The position numbers and the translations under genes were made by a program. Of a stretch of 64,000 nt of DNA, positions 22,811 through 35,618 are shown in pieces; position 1 is the first letter of the stretch; the number at the start of each line of letters is the position of its first letter. Below the pieces are notes generated by a model. It was not told the origin of the DNA. It worked only from the letters and a program-made list of their open reading frames with translations, and did no database searches. Source of the DNA: Atherix ibis (lineage: Eukaryota > Arthropoda > Insecta > Diptera > Athericidae); NCBI GenBank assembly GCA_958298945.1, contig OY282607.1, positions 32,521,000-32,584,999 of the forward strand, in the 5' to 3' direction.

Positions 22811-23794
22811 GAATCGAAAAGGAAAAGTCCAGAATTGCATTGAATGGCGGTATACTGCATAAATTGCATTGCCTTGTAATATAAGCAGAACATTTTATAT
22901 TTAGTTAGCCGATAAAATCAAGAGAACACAAAATTCATGGCAAAGGGCTATAAGACTCTTGGCTATAAGATGACGCTTAATTTACCAGACAGTAAAAAGC
23001 GAGTCATAAACGATTATAAAAAAAATGGCAAAAAGGAAAGATAAAATTGCATTTGGAATGCCTTCAATTTGACATTATGCCGTTTTGAAAAAATTAAGTG
23101 AACATCATCAACATATGTGAAGTTTTTCTTTAATTATGATTTTATGGAATGGAAATATTCGAAATTTTTTTCAAAATTCATATTGGCGACTGGAAAATGT
23201 TTATTTCAATATAAAATTGATTCGATAATCTTAATCTAAGGGTTTTCTAAGAAAATTCCAATAAGCGGTTAGGTTTTTCCTAAGAACTCTATGTGCTGAA
23301 AGAAATAGCAATTGACTCATGGCCACTTTGAGATATATTGTATACAATTTTTTTTATGTTAAAAAATGATTAAATTTTTGGTTAGCAATACCAGTCATAG
23401 TCATAGAAATAATATATTTTTATATTCCAGCATTGCAAACGCTAGAAAATTCAGTAACAACACAGCTTTGAATAGTTTCTGAAGCAATGTCTTATAAAAT
23501 CTGTGTAAAATATTATTCTTAAAGATATCAATTGAACTGTTTAATATATTCCATATAAAATTAATTATAATGGGAACATTATTAATTTTATTGTAATATT
23601 TTAATTAATTAATTCTTCGAACTTAAAATGTTGTACTGATTTTCAGTAATTTTGCAATTATTGCCTTAAATAATTTTAGTCATTTAAATGTATAAAAATA
23701 ATATAAAATTTTTACAAAAAATTTGGTTATATTATTTTATTAAGTTTACTAAACTTTATAAGTCATCAAAAAATTACGTTTCTAAACTTTTAAA

Positions 23795-23847
23795 GTTCAG
23801 TCGTAAGCAAATGCAATAGCTAATTTCTTAGAACCGTCCTAAAATTA
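23795..23847 (+). repeat. Dispersed repeat fragment (partner at 44,713)
   Basis: About 53 bases beginning GTTCAGTCGTAAGCAAATGCAA match 44,713-44,765 with about seven differences, while sequence on either side does not match. Probably a small remnant of a mobile element. Confidence 0.7.
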
Positions 23848-25458
23848 AATGAGAATATTAGAAATTATCTAAATTTGAAAAAAAAACTAATTTTGAATAA
23901 GAGTTTTTTAAATATTTTTTAAAAAAATACCAAATAATAACTTAAATTAGTAAATTGAATAGTATCTGGGTTGGTAGTATCTGCGTCTTTGGATTTTCGC
24001 ATACTGAGATACTGAGACTCTTCAGGTTTTGTGTAAATGCAACAAGCGATGCAGTTGTTGCCCACTATTGTGTAGAATTTGTTTAATATTTTTGCATTTC
24101 GATATATATTATTTTGAGATATAATTTTGCGTTTACAAAATAAAATAAAATTCTTGTAAAAAAATCTCACGAATTTTCTGCCTCACCCCGTGTCTCATTA
24201 CTTTCAGCGAAAATAATATTTATTTAAGAATCCAACTATTAGCATATATTGTATTTATTAAGGAAAAAAATCGAAAGCAATAGAAAAAAGATACTCATTT
24301 TAAATATATTCTGTGTAGAGGGGAATCATAAGGAGGAGAGTGCAAATGCATATTCCAAGAAAAAATAAAGCTCCGACTATGACATCAGACAATACAAATA
24401 CTATCGATGACTAAGTTCTGTTCTTATATAATCAATAAAACGTTGGACTTTAAGACTATTCAACCATTAATTCGATTGTGTTGGATGCAATAATTTTGGC
24501 ATTCTCGTTTCTATTTGTCAGTCAATCTGTTTGGAGACATCTATGTTAATAATAACATTATTCTGGAGCCAAAAATTAAAAATAAAAACAAAATTGTAAA
24601 AAGAAAAAAAACTTAAAGTTTGTATACATTTTTTATTGTCAAGAGCAAAAGCTTTCGTGTCGAAAATAATTCGATTGTGCATACCAAAACAATTTAGTCA
24701 TATTTGCCTAGAAATTCGTCTCGATAACTAATTTGAATTTAGATTAAAAAAAACTGAAAGAAATATTGTTCACAAGAAAATTGAATACTCAAAATATGAC
24801 AAAATTAATTTTGTGTTAGTTGAACAAAAACAGGAAACATTTCTCATAGAGAAGGTTTCCTTTTTTAGCAATGTCTAAAATTATAGTAAAAAACCTATGG
24901 GCAGTGGATTTATTCAGTAAAAAAAATGATTAAATATGTCTTATTTTACACAAAAACTTTGTTTTATAGATTTGCCTTGAAAATAATGAAAATTTATTTT
25001 ACTAATTAATTTTTCTTTAAACAAATGGATGAATCATTAAAAAAAATTAATTATTTCTTGTCGTTGTTAATTAATCAAAAAGGGCGATAAGAAATGGTAT
25101 AAATAAACCTTAAGCTTCATTTTATAATAATTATTATTACTGTTATCAATCATATTAATAGTTTTTATAGAGCAAATTTGTAAGTTTTCATTATCAGTGC
25201 CTTTTATGATTTTCACATTCATTTATAATTAATTCGCTTATGGTCTGTTTATTTTTATTAATTTCAGAAATTTTCATTTATTTAGTTTTTTTCTTTAAAA
25301 AAAACTTTTAGCATACCGATCTGTGTACGTTATTTATTCCAAAGCTTAACTATCAAATTGTATTTACGTTAATTTAAGAGGAATCACCAAATAAATACTT
25401 GTAAATTACAAGATATATCAAATTTGTAAAAAAAAAATGATGGAAACATTAAAAAATC

Positions 25459-25938
25459 TATGTCCGTAAGTTCAAAATGACTTGTCTAAGCCAAGTTGAA
25501 CTTACAGACTAAAAAAGCTCATTATTTCACAAACGATTATGCTCAAGGTTGTATCACCATAAAATAAGACAAATTGAATTTTGAGAATTCCTTAAAGTCC
25601 TTTTTATATTGTTTTACAAACAGAATATTATTCCTTGTTTTAACTGAAATTTTCAGATTTTGCATCACACCTTTTCTCGTAATTGGATTATGATTTTGTA
25701 TGTCCGTAAGTTCAAACTGACTTGTCTAAGCCAATTTGAACTTACGGACTAGAAAAGCTCATTATTTCACAAACGAATATCGTCAAGGTTGTATCATCAT
25801 AAAATAAGACAAATTGAATTTTGAGAATTCCTTAAGGTCCTTTTTTATATTGTTTTACAAACGGAAAATTATTTCTTGTTTCAACTGGAATTCTTAGACT
25901 TTGCATCACATCTCTTCTAATGGTCTGATTATAATAAT
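25459..25938. repeat. Two-unit 240-bp tandem repeat with internal stem-loop
   Basis: Unit 1 is 25,459-25,698 and unit 2 is 25,699-25,938; most positions agree, with scattered substitutions and single-base indels. Each unit opens with TATGTCCGTAAGTTCAAA. In unit 2, arms 25,702-25,716 and 25,735-25,749 pair perfectly over 15 bases with an 18-base loop. The same stem in unit 1 has two mismatches. It could be a fragment of a satellite array or a duplicated small element. No coding potential seen. Confidence 0.92.
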
Positions 25939-28224
25939 TATAGAGTTTACCATAACTTTGAATTTTTTATGACAAAATAGACAATTTGATTCAAATATTT
26001 AAAATAATTGCATAAAGACTTGAATAATCTTTTTAAAAATGTAAAAAAAACAAAATATTGTGTCAATTGTTCACAATAATATCAACTAAAAATGCCTTCG
26101 ACCGTGAAAAAGCTTTCGTTTTTATAATAAAATCAAATTTAGCATTTTTTTTTTACCAAATTGTATATTAAAATTTGTATAAAATTGTAATGTAAGTTTT
26201 TTTCCCATAAATTACATTTTAAGCATAACTTTATGGTAAATATAATTTGTTGGATCTATGCTGTAATACTTATTTTATAAGTTATTCAAAAAAAAAGTAC
26301 TCTTTCTTAATAATCAATTTAAAATCAAATATTTTTATGAAATTTTCTTTTTCGTATCTGAAAGTTTGTCACCAAAGACGAAAAGATTTCGAAGGAGAGA
26401 AGATTTTTCTTTTTTCAATATTAACTTTATATTAAACGTTGAATATGACTAAAACTTATACTAAATCAGGTGAAAAAGACAGAAGAATGGTGGTCTTAAA
26501 TGTATTACAATGCAAATGTGAACGCACCATCAATGCAGGCCATCACATCAAAGAGCTTTCTCACGATTGATTCACACGAATATTTAATGTCCAGTGTAAA
26601 GTTGACGTTTTCTTGTATTTTTCGGTAGATTTCCATTATTATTGGGCAGCCTTTAATATTTTGTTTTTATACCATTTTCCCACAATCAACATTAACCTCA
26701 ACATCAACAACATCACCTGTATGTCAGATTAGATTTGGAAAACTTTCAATGCTATTTACGGTCTGTTCGTGTAGTGGTGTGACCCCATTTTAAGAACACA
26801 AGCTTCTTAAAAGCTATTGCTGTAATAGCTTAATAGTTTTATTTTTATTTTGAAAAAGTTTTCCTTTTATTCTGTAAGGCAATAACCTCGTCAATGCAAT
26901 AGATATACGTATTCTGAATTTTCCTTATGTATCTTTTGTCTCCAAAATAATTTGTTAATCTTTTATTTGAAATTTTATAAGATGTCCAAATTTAACCCTG
27001 AAATTGTGAGTAAATTTCACTCAAAAAAAAAAAAATCTCAAAATAACTTTATGTGCTCAGATATTTTGCAAATTCAATCAAAATAATCATTTTATTGTTG
27101 ATTTCCGCTTTATACTGTCAATCAGTAAATTTATATGAATTTCAAATTCGTTTTTACAAAAAAAAAACTATTTTCACTTATTATTAATAAAAAAAAACAA
27201 CAACAAATAAAAAAACTAGTTTTTAGATACAAATATCTGAACAAAAATTTTATTAGAAAATATTCTCAAATCAATTCGAAAATTTAACTTAAAACTAGGA
27301 AAATTATGAGATTTTGCTTGAATAAAATTTCAATATTATTCAAAAATTTGAATTTTCATTAGATAACCGGAAATTATTAATCAGTGTTGTTAAGATATAC
27401 TTTGAGAATATTCATAGACAATACTATTCTTCGTAGATAATTTAAATAAATAATTTATTTTTTTCTGTGTGTGTATTAATTTTTTTTTTGTTGACATCAT
27501 TTAAAATTCCATTTATGTTTATGCAAGTTAAGCGGTGATATTAATGATATAAGTACATATTCGAATCACATCCAACTAGCGGAGCCAAGGCCAACTAATT
27601 GTTTATTCAGATTCTTTAAGCATAGTTCACACGATCACACTGTATACATTATTAGCTTGGGCGATGAGGTTCTAGGTTTCTTTTTTGTGTAAAAGATATT
27701 GTAGCCAGTTGCACTAAGCTTGTGTATTTTTCATAGGTCGGTTTCCAAAAGAAATTTATTTAAAAAAAATTAGAATCGTAATTTTCATCAGCTTCCAAAT
27801 TCCATGAAAGTGTTAGGCATTGGTAGATTGAGTTTTCACATTAAAAAGACTGTAAGCCGTCTTTTGCCCTGACAGGCGGAACGGTGCACTATTACCTCAC
27901 TGTATCACCATAACCAGATGCTCAACCTAGTTGACGCAGCATTTTACTAGTGGGCCACATCGAACTTCACCGGTGGACCCACTACTTATCGAATATGGTC
28001 GCAAGCCCATCTCTTATTAGCTTCTCAAATTACGTACAAACTTACTGTACAAAAACGTTTGATGGCCGGCTCGGTCGTACTATAAAAAAATAAAGCACTA
28101 CCAAAGTAAACTTCATTTACGAGTATAACGCGCTATAGGGTCGTTTAGCTACCGGGCAAGGCTGAAGCATGAATTACACGTCCAGGAGGGACTATCGTAA
28201 GAATTGTGTGGATAAGAAGATCAC
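25939..28224. other. AT-rich noncoding stretch
   Basis: No supported gene. Between 27.8 and 28.2 kb the sequence is GC-richer and may be the deleted 3' part of the adjacent minus-strand LINE, but I could not match it to a protein motif. Confidence 0.5.
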
Positions 28225-28735
28225 CTATGCTGCCAGATCATCCTCAATTATTCTCCACATTAAGGCCAAATCAAGGCCACATCTTAAAGTGTTTAGCATA
28301 CGCTGACGTTTCATTTCCGTAGCCGAAGAGCAATGACGTAAATCGGGAAACAAGTATGAACAACTGAGATCACTGTCATCAGCGGAACAGTGGATTGTAT
28401 TAGAAGTGACAGATAAGAGACCAGTTATGAAAATAAGGAAAAGGGTCGGAGATAGACCGAAACCCTGGGGAACACCAACATTTATTTGGTGGACTGCAGA
28501 CTTGAAGCCATTCAAAACACCTTGTATTGAACGGTTCGAAAGGTAGCTTTTAGTCCATTTGCGGAGGCAGTCATCGATAACATATGGAAGCATTTTCGAC
28601 TAAAGAGCTTTATTCCAAACTCTGTCAAATGCCTTCGAAATATCAAGTGTAATAATCATATACTCCCCAGAGAAATGGAGAGGATAGTTCTCCTTTTAGG
28701 CTAGATTTATTGGTACGCAAACCATATTGACGGAC
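28225..28735 (-). pseudogene. LINE reverse transcriptase fragment (Jockey-like)
   Basis: Minus-strand translation starts with QYGLRTNKSS (about 28,715-28,690), then MIITLDISKAFDRVWNKAL (about 28,660-28,605) with the first catalytic Asp, a stop, then an open frame from 28,593 to 28,225. That frame contains KWTKSYLSNRS (residues 12-22), VGVPQGFGLSP (39-49; normally VPQGSVLSP) and SADD (70-73; normally FADD). These are reverse transcriptase motifs in the correct order and spacing. The change of FADD to SADD, the internal stop and the missing endonuclease and thumb regions show it is dead. Non-LTR of the Jockey group is the likely clade. Confidence 0.88.
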
Positions 28736-30951
28736 ACAAATGGGTGTTTATTACAAGTTACACAGGTCCACACTAGAGAATGGATCGGTTCCATGGGATT
28801 AAAGGGATCCAAGAGTGTATTTTTTATCTTGATTTGATATATATGTTAATGTTAGGCGCCTATTGGAAGCTTTATCTTGGTTGTGGTTAATCAACCAATC
28901 TAGACTAGCTAGGGCCTAAATCAGTGGAAAAATGGAAAGAATTCTTGCAATTTTTTCTGAAAGACCATACCTGGGCTTTGGTGAAAGGATGGTTCACAGC
29001 AGGGGGTTCACAGCAGGCCCCAACTTACCGAGCCTGTTAACCAAATAGCAAATAACACCTTCAGACATTTATAGAATGGAACAGTATCGGAAGACTTCTT
29101 TTGAAATATAGGCCAAAAAAGTCTATTCGAAAATTCGAAAACTACTCAGAATTTGGATAGAAAATTCTGCTATCACTCATAATATCCTTGCGCCATCTGC
29201 TTATTATATTTCAACTCACAATTACTAATCTTCTAACGGAATGTTTTAGATACCGTTTCAATACCGTTTCATAAAAAAATGTTGAATTACTTAAAACTAA
29301 ATAAATTACTCCATAAAATCAAATCATCTCTAACTACTCCATCCAACTTACATGTCACCAAAAAGCCTCATGTTTGTGGTGCTGCATTGTGGCCCCTGGC
29401 TAATGTTTGAGGTCCTTTAAATATAAATAAACAAACAAAGTCTTGATGGCAACATTTAATTCGTATTAACGTAGCATTATTTTTTATCTGAATTTCATCC
29501 TAAATCATGACTACATTGGCCCCATTTTAAACAATATCCAAATGCCTCATCATAAGCTTCACTTTCGCTGCAGCAACATCGACCTCCTACTCTACGCACG
29601 CATTTATTAGCACATCCCGGCTTATCAATTCGCTGATTACGATTGCATGCAAATCATCAATTAAGCGAAGACATCAAACTGACGTCATATGATGATGAAT
29701 CATGAAACACTTTGTATTTCCGCAACCGACAGCTTGTACTGGCAGTTTTTCAGCCTCCAATATCAGCTGTAGGCAATCTCCAGTGGCCTTAAATCGTCAA
29801 TCTCTATCCCACCCACTTATCTACCCCCCCGATATCATCATTGCATAACCCCTGCAACTAAAATCTGTAGTCACCAATCTTCCGATACTTCTTTCTTCCC
29901 CTGTTATGATTTTTAACTCTTCAATCCACTATTATTATTTATTATTATTGTACCAAGTACCAGGCAACCAGACAACAAACAATAATCAATTTTCCGAAGC
30001 TTTTCGTATAGACAGGGGTTTGGGGTTATGTTCAGATGAGTTTGAGTTATGGCGGCGGTGTGGTCAATTGTTGTAGTGTTTGAATTTATTATTCATTACC
30101 ATTGAAGTAATTCAACTGAAAATTATTATTATTTTTATCGAGTGCAAAGCATCAGCAACTCATGTGCACAAATGTTGCCAGGAAATGAGGAAAATCTAAA
30201 AGCAACTGACAATTTTCCTGGCTGATGGAGGATAAGTACTCCTATCGTTAATGAATCATTATTTTACGATATAATCGTTTTTTATAAATGCACTTAATTT
30301 TTAGTTTTATATTATTTCATTTGATTTCTTGATTCTACATGTACGCATTTATGTTCATTAAAGTGTTATAATATTGTTATTGATATGGCTTATAATAAAT
30401 TTTTATTGTTTTTTTTTATTTGAGTTTGCAAAATTTTTAGTTGAAAGTTGGTTCTGAAGAAAGTTTTCTGCCAGATTTTGTAACAGATTTTTTCGATGCG
30501 TTTTTATCAGCCAATGAGTGTTTATATGGAAAGTAATAGAATGGAAATTTTTAACACGATGATTATAGTGGCCGGCAGTAAAACTTTTTATAACGAGAAA
30601 CACAAATCATTGTTAATATAATAGGAATATTTAAGCAACGATGCATTGTTTAATTTTTTATATTGTATAAATTTTTATATTTTATTTCAAATTTTTATTA
30701 TAAATAAAATTTCAGTTATATCAGCTTCTTTTTTATAACAAGTAACATAAAGTAAACGAAACTCTTTATAACAATTAACACATAAATCATAAACAAAAGG
30801 AATATTTAGGTCCTAAACTATGAACATTGAATGGAGCATTAAAGATTTTTCAGAATAGCTTGGATTCGAGAGGAATCCGAACGCTTAGTAGATACTTAGA
30901 CTTTGATACCATAGCGTACTATTTTTTTAATGAAATTATTTTGACATTGGT
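28736..30951. other. Noncoding stretch with a GC-richer island
   Basis: No supported gene. 29.5-30.05 kb is GC-richer and low in homopolymers, and holds a consensus octamer and CRE (listed separately). A tandem GGTTCACAGCAGG pair lies near 28,991-29,018. Confidence 0.5.
29647..29687. promoter_or_regulatory. Candidate octamer and CRE motif pair
   Basis: ATGCAAAT (29,647-29,654, POU-type octamer) and the palindrome TGACGTCA (29,680-29,687, CREB/ATF-type site) lie within 41 bases, in a stretch richer in mixed sequence than its flanks. Motif matches only; binding is inference. Confidence 0.25.
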
Positions 30952-31245
30952 ATATGTCGTAGTTATAATGTTGGTATAGAAGTGGATCAAGAATACTGCC
31001 TTAAGGCACAACAGCCTTAATAAGCGACATTGATTCTAATTGAAAAAGTAAATGTAATTTATTTTTTATAAGTTCAAATTGGTTTTTTTATAATTTGGGG
31101 ATAGATTGGGATATGTCATAGTTATAATGATTATATAGAAGTGGATCAAGAATACTGTCTTAAGGCACATCAGCTTAAATAAGGGACATTGAATCTAATT
31201 GAAAAAGTAAATGTAATTTATTTTTTATAAGTTCAAATTGGTTTT
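30952..31245. repeat. 159-bp tandem duplication
   Basis: Unit 1 (30,952-31,110) and unit 2 (31,111 to about 31,245, truncated) share ATATGTCRTAGTTATAATG, AGAAGTGGATCAAGAATACTG, AAGGCACA and a long AT-rich tail, with a few substitutions. No coding sense seen. Confidence 0.9.
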
Positions 31246-33239
31246 GATTTGCAACCAAATTCTACGGCAAAATATATTTTTTTCTAATTGAATAAAATTA
31301 AATTTAAGAGAAAAATAAAAAAAAGTTAAAACTTACTAAAAAAAACAACCAAAAATAATATAAAAACTAGGAAATCAGAACCAATGTGAAGTTACGAAAA
31401 AATGTATCCTAATCAAATTTGATTATAAAATACACTGTTTCCAAATAGATTTATTGCGTAAGAAAAATATTTTGTACGATTAAATTGAATTATAAAAATT
31501 TAATATATAGTGAAATGGAAAATCTCCATTTTCACAAAGTATATTAAAAAAAAAAAATACCGAATGCTTGAAGATAAAAACTTTGTAAAACATGGAAAAT
31601 ATTCGTTTATTATTAATTAGCACAATTGCACAAAATTAATTTTCTAACCAAAATACTTCTTCTGACATAAACTGATGATGATATCGTTAGTTACTGGGGA
31701 AGATATACGAAAATATAGTTAATTTTATGTAAAATCAATAAATTAAGATATTATTATGCTTGGATACCAAACAATTTATCATTCTTACTGATGGAAGTTT
31801 ACACCTGTTGCTAATTACAATAATTGTCTAATATTTCTACCTTTCAGTTTTCGTATCTAATTTATAGGCAAGAAGAAACTTACAAATAGCCAAAAATTAT
31901 AGATTTTCTCTCCGGTTTATATCAAGCAGTGCCGTTTTGATTAAAATTCCTTCAACCAACTTTTTTTTTCGTTGTGGGCTTATATCCATTCGGTTATTAC
32001 ATAGTAGAAATTTTAGAAGATGATAAAATGACTGGCTCTTAAGCTTAGTATGTTTATCTAGATACGATTTTTAGAGTTTTATTAAAAAAAAAATATTTTT
32101 TTTTGTTAATTAATTTGAATAAAAAGCAAATAAATTGAAAGCTTGATTACTCCTCGAAAAGAAATCGAAATTGTTTCTGACCGTAATATGAATAATTTCG
32201 ATTGTGAACGTATGTGAACGCGCCTCTATTAATATCCAAAAATGTTTATTTGGAAAAGAAAAAAATATTGGAAAAAAAACTTGCTTTGAGGCTTGTCTAC
32301 CTTTCTGAGGTAGACTTGAAAGCATTTCACGGATGACCTATCTATAAAGTTATAACGAAACGGAGAGTGTTGGTCGGAAAACTTGTTTCTATAATAGTTT
32401 CCAATCAAAATCGACTTATTTTTATTATTATTTTTTTTGTCCATCCGCAGATAGATTAATAACGACTATTTTTGTTATAAGGCGTTTGTAGGTTCCTACG
32501 TATGATTATGAAACTTCTGCCAAGACCAAGTTCTGTTCAATCTGAAAGATATGATCATCAATGGTACTAACGAATAATTTTGTTAAAGCACATTCTTACA
32601 CGTCACATACACATACGCTAAAAAGTATCTACATTATTGACTATGGAAAAAATCCATCTTTCGATGTTAACTAAATTATGCTAATGCGCATGTCATCAAC
32701 GTTTAGTCTTTAAATGTTTTTTTTCTGTGAGGGTGAGGGTGTATTCCATTATATTGAAAATAAATTATTTTTTAGATTTGTTTTGGAAAATATTCATCTT
32801 TCTTTGCAAGCTTAAAAAATGGCTGTCTTTTGTCAAGCCAGTAGAAAAAATGGATAGCTTTCCTCGAGGTCTTAGCATAATCAATCAAAATCGGAAGTGA
32901 TGGATTTTTAAGAATGTCCATTCCGTCGTTTTGTTTATACAATTCTGGGATTAAAAAAGCCATCATTATTAGTTAAGAGAAACTACGTTTTTAATGCCAT
33001 TATTTTAAATTAATCTTTAAGTGTTTTTCATTGTTTCTTAAAAGATAAATATTTTTATGGAGAACATGTCATCATAAAGTGTTCTTATAAAGAATAATAA
33101 ACAATTATTTTTTAAAACTCTTTTTTTTTAAATTTTTTTTATTTAATTTGGCTTATAATTGAATGGATTTTTTTTCGTATTATAAAAAACAATATTTTCA
33201 TACAATAACAATTTTCTTGCACATAATTTTGCAGAATTT
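31246..33239. other. AT-rich noncoding stretch
   Basis: No supported gene; 60-70 codon frames here lack recognisable motifs. Confidence 0.55.
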
Positions 33240-34671
33240 TTTAAGACCGATCGTAAGATTTCAGGTCCTAAACGTAAGATATTGGTTCGAATTTAGCCCC
33301 ACAAAATAAGTCTGGCCTCACCAAATAAATGTGGAGGTCAAAAATCTGCGGAAACCATACTTCCGCATTATCTTCCTGCTAAACAGGCTTCCGTTCATTC
33401 TTTCTGGCTGACCTTCATTTTCCAAAAAATAACGCCCGATAACTCTTTCAGCCATAACATCATCCCAAATGGGATGGCAATCGATGGTGATGCCCTCCCA
33501 TTTTCAGTATCCCAAAAAATGTACCCGTTTAAATAAAAATAGACCTCATCATTCATTATCGAGTTGTTCAAAAAATCATTATCTTATGGCTCTGCTGAGT
33601 ATTTTAGGGTAGTAAAGCTTGGATCATTTGTATCTTGTATGTAAACCTTTTTTAAATCCTGTTTCAGATTCTATTGAAGAAATGTTCGGGCGATGCCTTA
33701 TTGAGCAGGGCGGGGATGGCTATAGGAAAAATAATTATGTTATTTAATGTGATCGTTAGACATAATATCACGGAATAGTGATTGAGATACGCCCAATCAA
33801 AACAAACCACTTCTGTTATGGATGTCGCCAGCTCAGCTGACTAGATCCAGATGGTTGCAACTAGTATGCTCAAATCCATGTTTTTATCTACTTTCTCTTA
33901 GAATTCCTGCTTAGATTACCTCAGATACCATCATGATACCTTTTTCAACCTGTAGATCGCTACCCTCGTTTCAACTAATAACTTTAGTCTCCATCTAGTC
34001 TTGCCTTTGCACCAGCTACGTCAACAACAGTTAGGCTAGTTACTATAACTATTGGTAGCAAGGCCTACCTAAACCTCTACTATCTGCAGTGATAGCACTT
34101 GAAATCCTGGTATCCTTCAAGATCAGTTCTTATACTATAGCCGCGATGTAGGTATTAAACCACAACCACCACGTTTCAGCCGAAGGCACCTCATCTCTCA
34201 GTGCGTTTTAACACCGTGGCGCACCTGATCCCCTTGATACCTGTTTTGTTTAAAGAGTACTTGGTCGGTGCTTCCCACTCAAAGAGCTATACCAAAGAAT
34301 CCTTTAAATTTCTAAGCACTGCTAGGCCGGCTCAGAACCCTTTACGTATAGATAATGGTTCGATCGTTTTCCCGGGTAAGGTTCCTTACAAGCATGGCTA
34401 GAAGCAGATAGCCCCTCATTGATATTTGTTGTGCAGTTTTCATCACTACTATACGGTAGAATGTCCTTTTTCGAAAATCGCCGATCGATACAGTTCTTTC
34501 AAAACGGGCGATTAATTGATCTTTCACTGAAATATAAGAACCCATTGACTTTTACTCGTTGTAGAACATCATCCTTAGACATTCTAAACTCCAAGTGATG
34601 CTCTATAACCTATAAAAAATAAATAAGAAAAACGCTAGATAAAGAAGATGTTATTTTTAATGGCCACCCTG
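33240..34671 (-). pseudogene. Tc1/mariner-type element relic, interrupted by another repeat
   Basis: The left end on the minus strand is CAGGGTGGCCATTAAAA (34,671 downward), preceded by TA, a usual Tc1/mariner-type start. Next comes a short N-terminal fragment: MSKDDVLQRVK (about 34,590-34,555) and, in another frame, IARFERTVSIGDFRKRTF (about 34,510-34,455; families have a xRFEKTGSV helix-turn-helix segment). After about 600 unrelated bases (33,750-34,390) the catalytic part resumes: NDEVYFYLNGYIFWDTEN (about 33,565-33,510) with the first acid, WDDVMAERVIGRYFLENEG across frames (about 33,470-33,415) and a degenerate WFPQ. No C-terminal WPPRS block and no right end were found. Dead copy split by insertion of the repeat that is also seen at 13,180. 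Confidence 0.75.
33750..34390 (-). repeat. Unclassified dispersed repeat, copy B (nested)
   Basis: On the minus strand this matches copy A at 13,180-13,770 in gapped blocks (for example AGCTCTTTGAGTGGGAAG, GCTATCACTGCAGATAGTAG, GTGATATTATGTCTAACGA). It sits between the N-terminal and catalytic parts of a minus-strand transposase relic, so it likely inserted there. It is the most GC-rich stretch nearby. A 66-codon plus-strand frame inside has no recognisable motif. Confidence 0.6.
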
Positions 34672-34673
34672 TA

Positions 34674-35615
34674 CTTTATAATTTTTATGTAGTAGCAAAT
34701 ACTTGGCAAACAATTTTTTGAAACACAAATTATAAGTAGCTAGTATAAAAAATGGAATATTTCAATATCGTGTGACCATTTAACAATTAAGTAAGAAAAT
34801 TCAGTAAATTCTTCTACGAATAAAATTTCATCGATTTAATTGGAAATGGTTACTTTTCAAATATTTTATTGTAAATAAATATTTGATATTTGATAAGAAC
34901 AAGTTTCCATGAAGTGTATTTATTATACGTGATCGCACTATGTACGGTCGAACGAGTAGTACTTGATCGATATTCAGCTATGACAGCATACCTGAAAATA
35001 AATTTAAAAAAAATCATAGATACTCTGTTGTAATGTGGAATGTTTTGTTTATTTAAAGGCAAGAAATTTGAAATAAGCGCTATTTTATTATTTATTATAC
35101 TTGACCATAATTTTCATTACCGTACCTTTATCAAGCGATAAATAAGTTTTTTTTTTATATATATTAGTTTGTAATCAAAATGATTTGAGAAAAAAAAACC
35201 AAATTTTTATTTAATGCAAACTTTATCAATTTTCTGATTTTTAATCAATTTGGTTTATTTTGTATTTATTTTGAAAATTTAACATAAAATTGATATGATT
35301 TGTGTTTGCTTTTATAGATATCAAGTACTTACAGAGATAGCATATATTTTAATGACCTATTATCATAAATATGTAATAAAGAAAATTAATTTTTTTCGCC
35401 TTATCAATAAATTTGATAAGAAGTTTGAAAATAAATTTGTAACGATTTTAAATGAGAAGCAATTTGTGTTGACATAATTTCAGTTCGAAATTACGAATAT
35501 ATTTTCAGGTGCATATAAAAATGTTATTCGATTTCTGCTTCAGAATAAAGTACATTTTAAATTTAGATATCGATAAAAAAATTTAATAATTATATTTCAT
35601 GGATCTTGTCATTAT
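34674..35615. other. AT-rich noncoding stretch
   Basis: Nothing supported; short frames only. Confidence 0.55.
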
Positions 35616-35618
35616 CCA

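Larger units (their letters stand above)
18801..25458. other. Long AT-rich noncoding stretch
   Basis: No supported gene over about 6.6 kb. It contains an ATT microsatellite (19,428-19,453), an 8-bp hairpin (22,789-22,810) and a short dispersed repeat fragment (23,795-23,847). Reading frames of 60-83 codons lack recognisable motifs. Confidence 0.6.

Noticed and set aside
25459..25938. CRISPR-like direct repeats
   Set aside because: Only two 240-base units, no short repeat-spacer pattern, and a eukaryotic context.
33270..33285. GGTTCGAATT, possible tRNA B box
   Set aside because: Lies inside a transposase relic, lacks the CC end of the B box and has no A box at the right distance.
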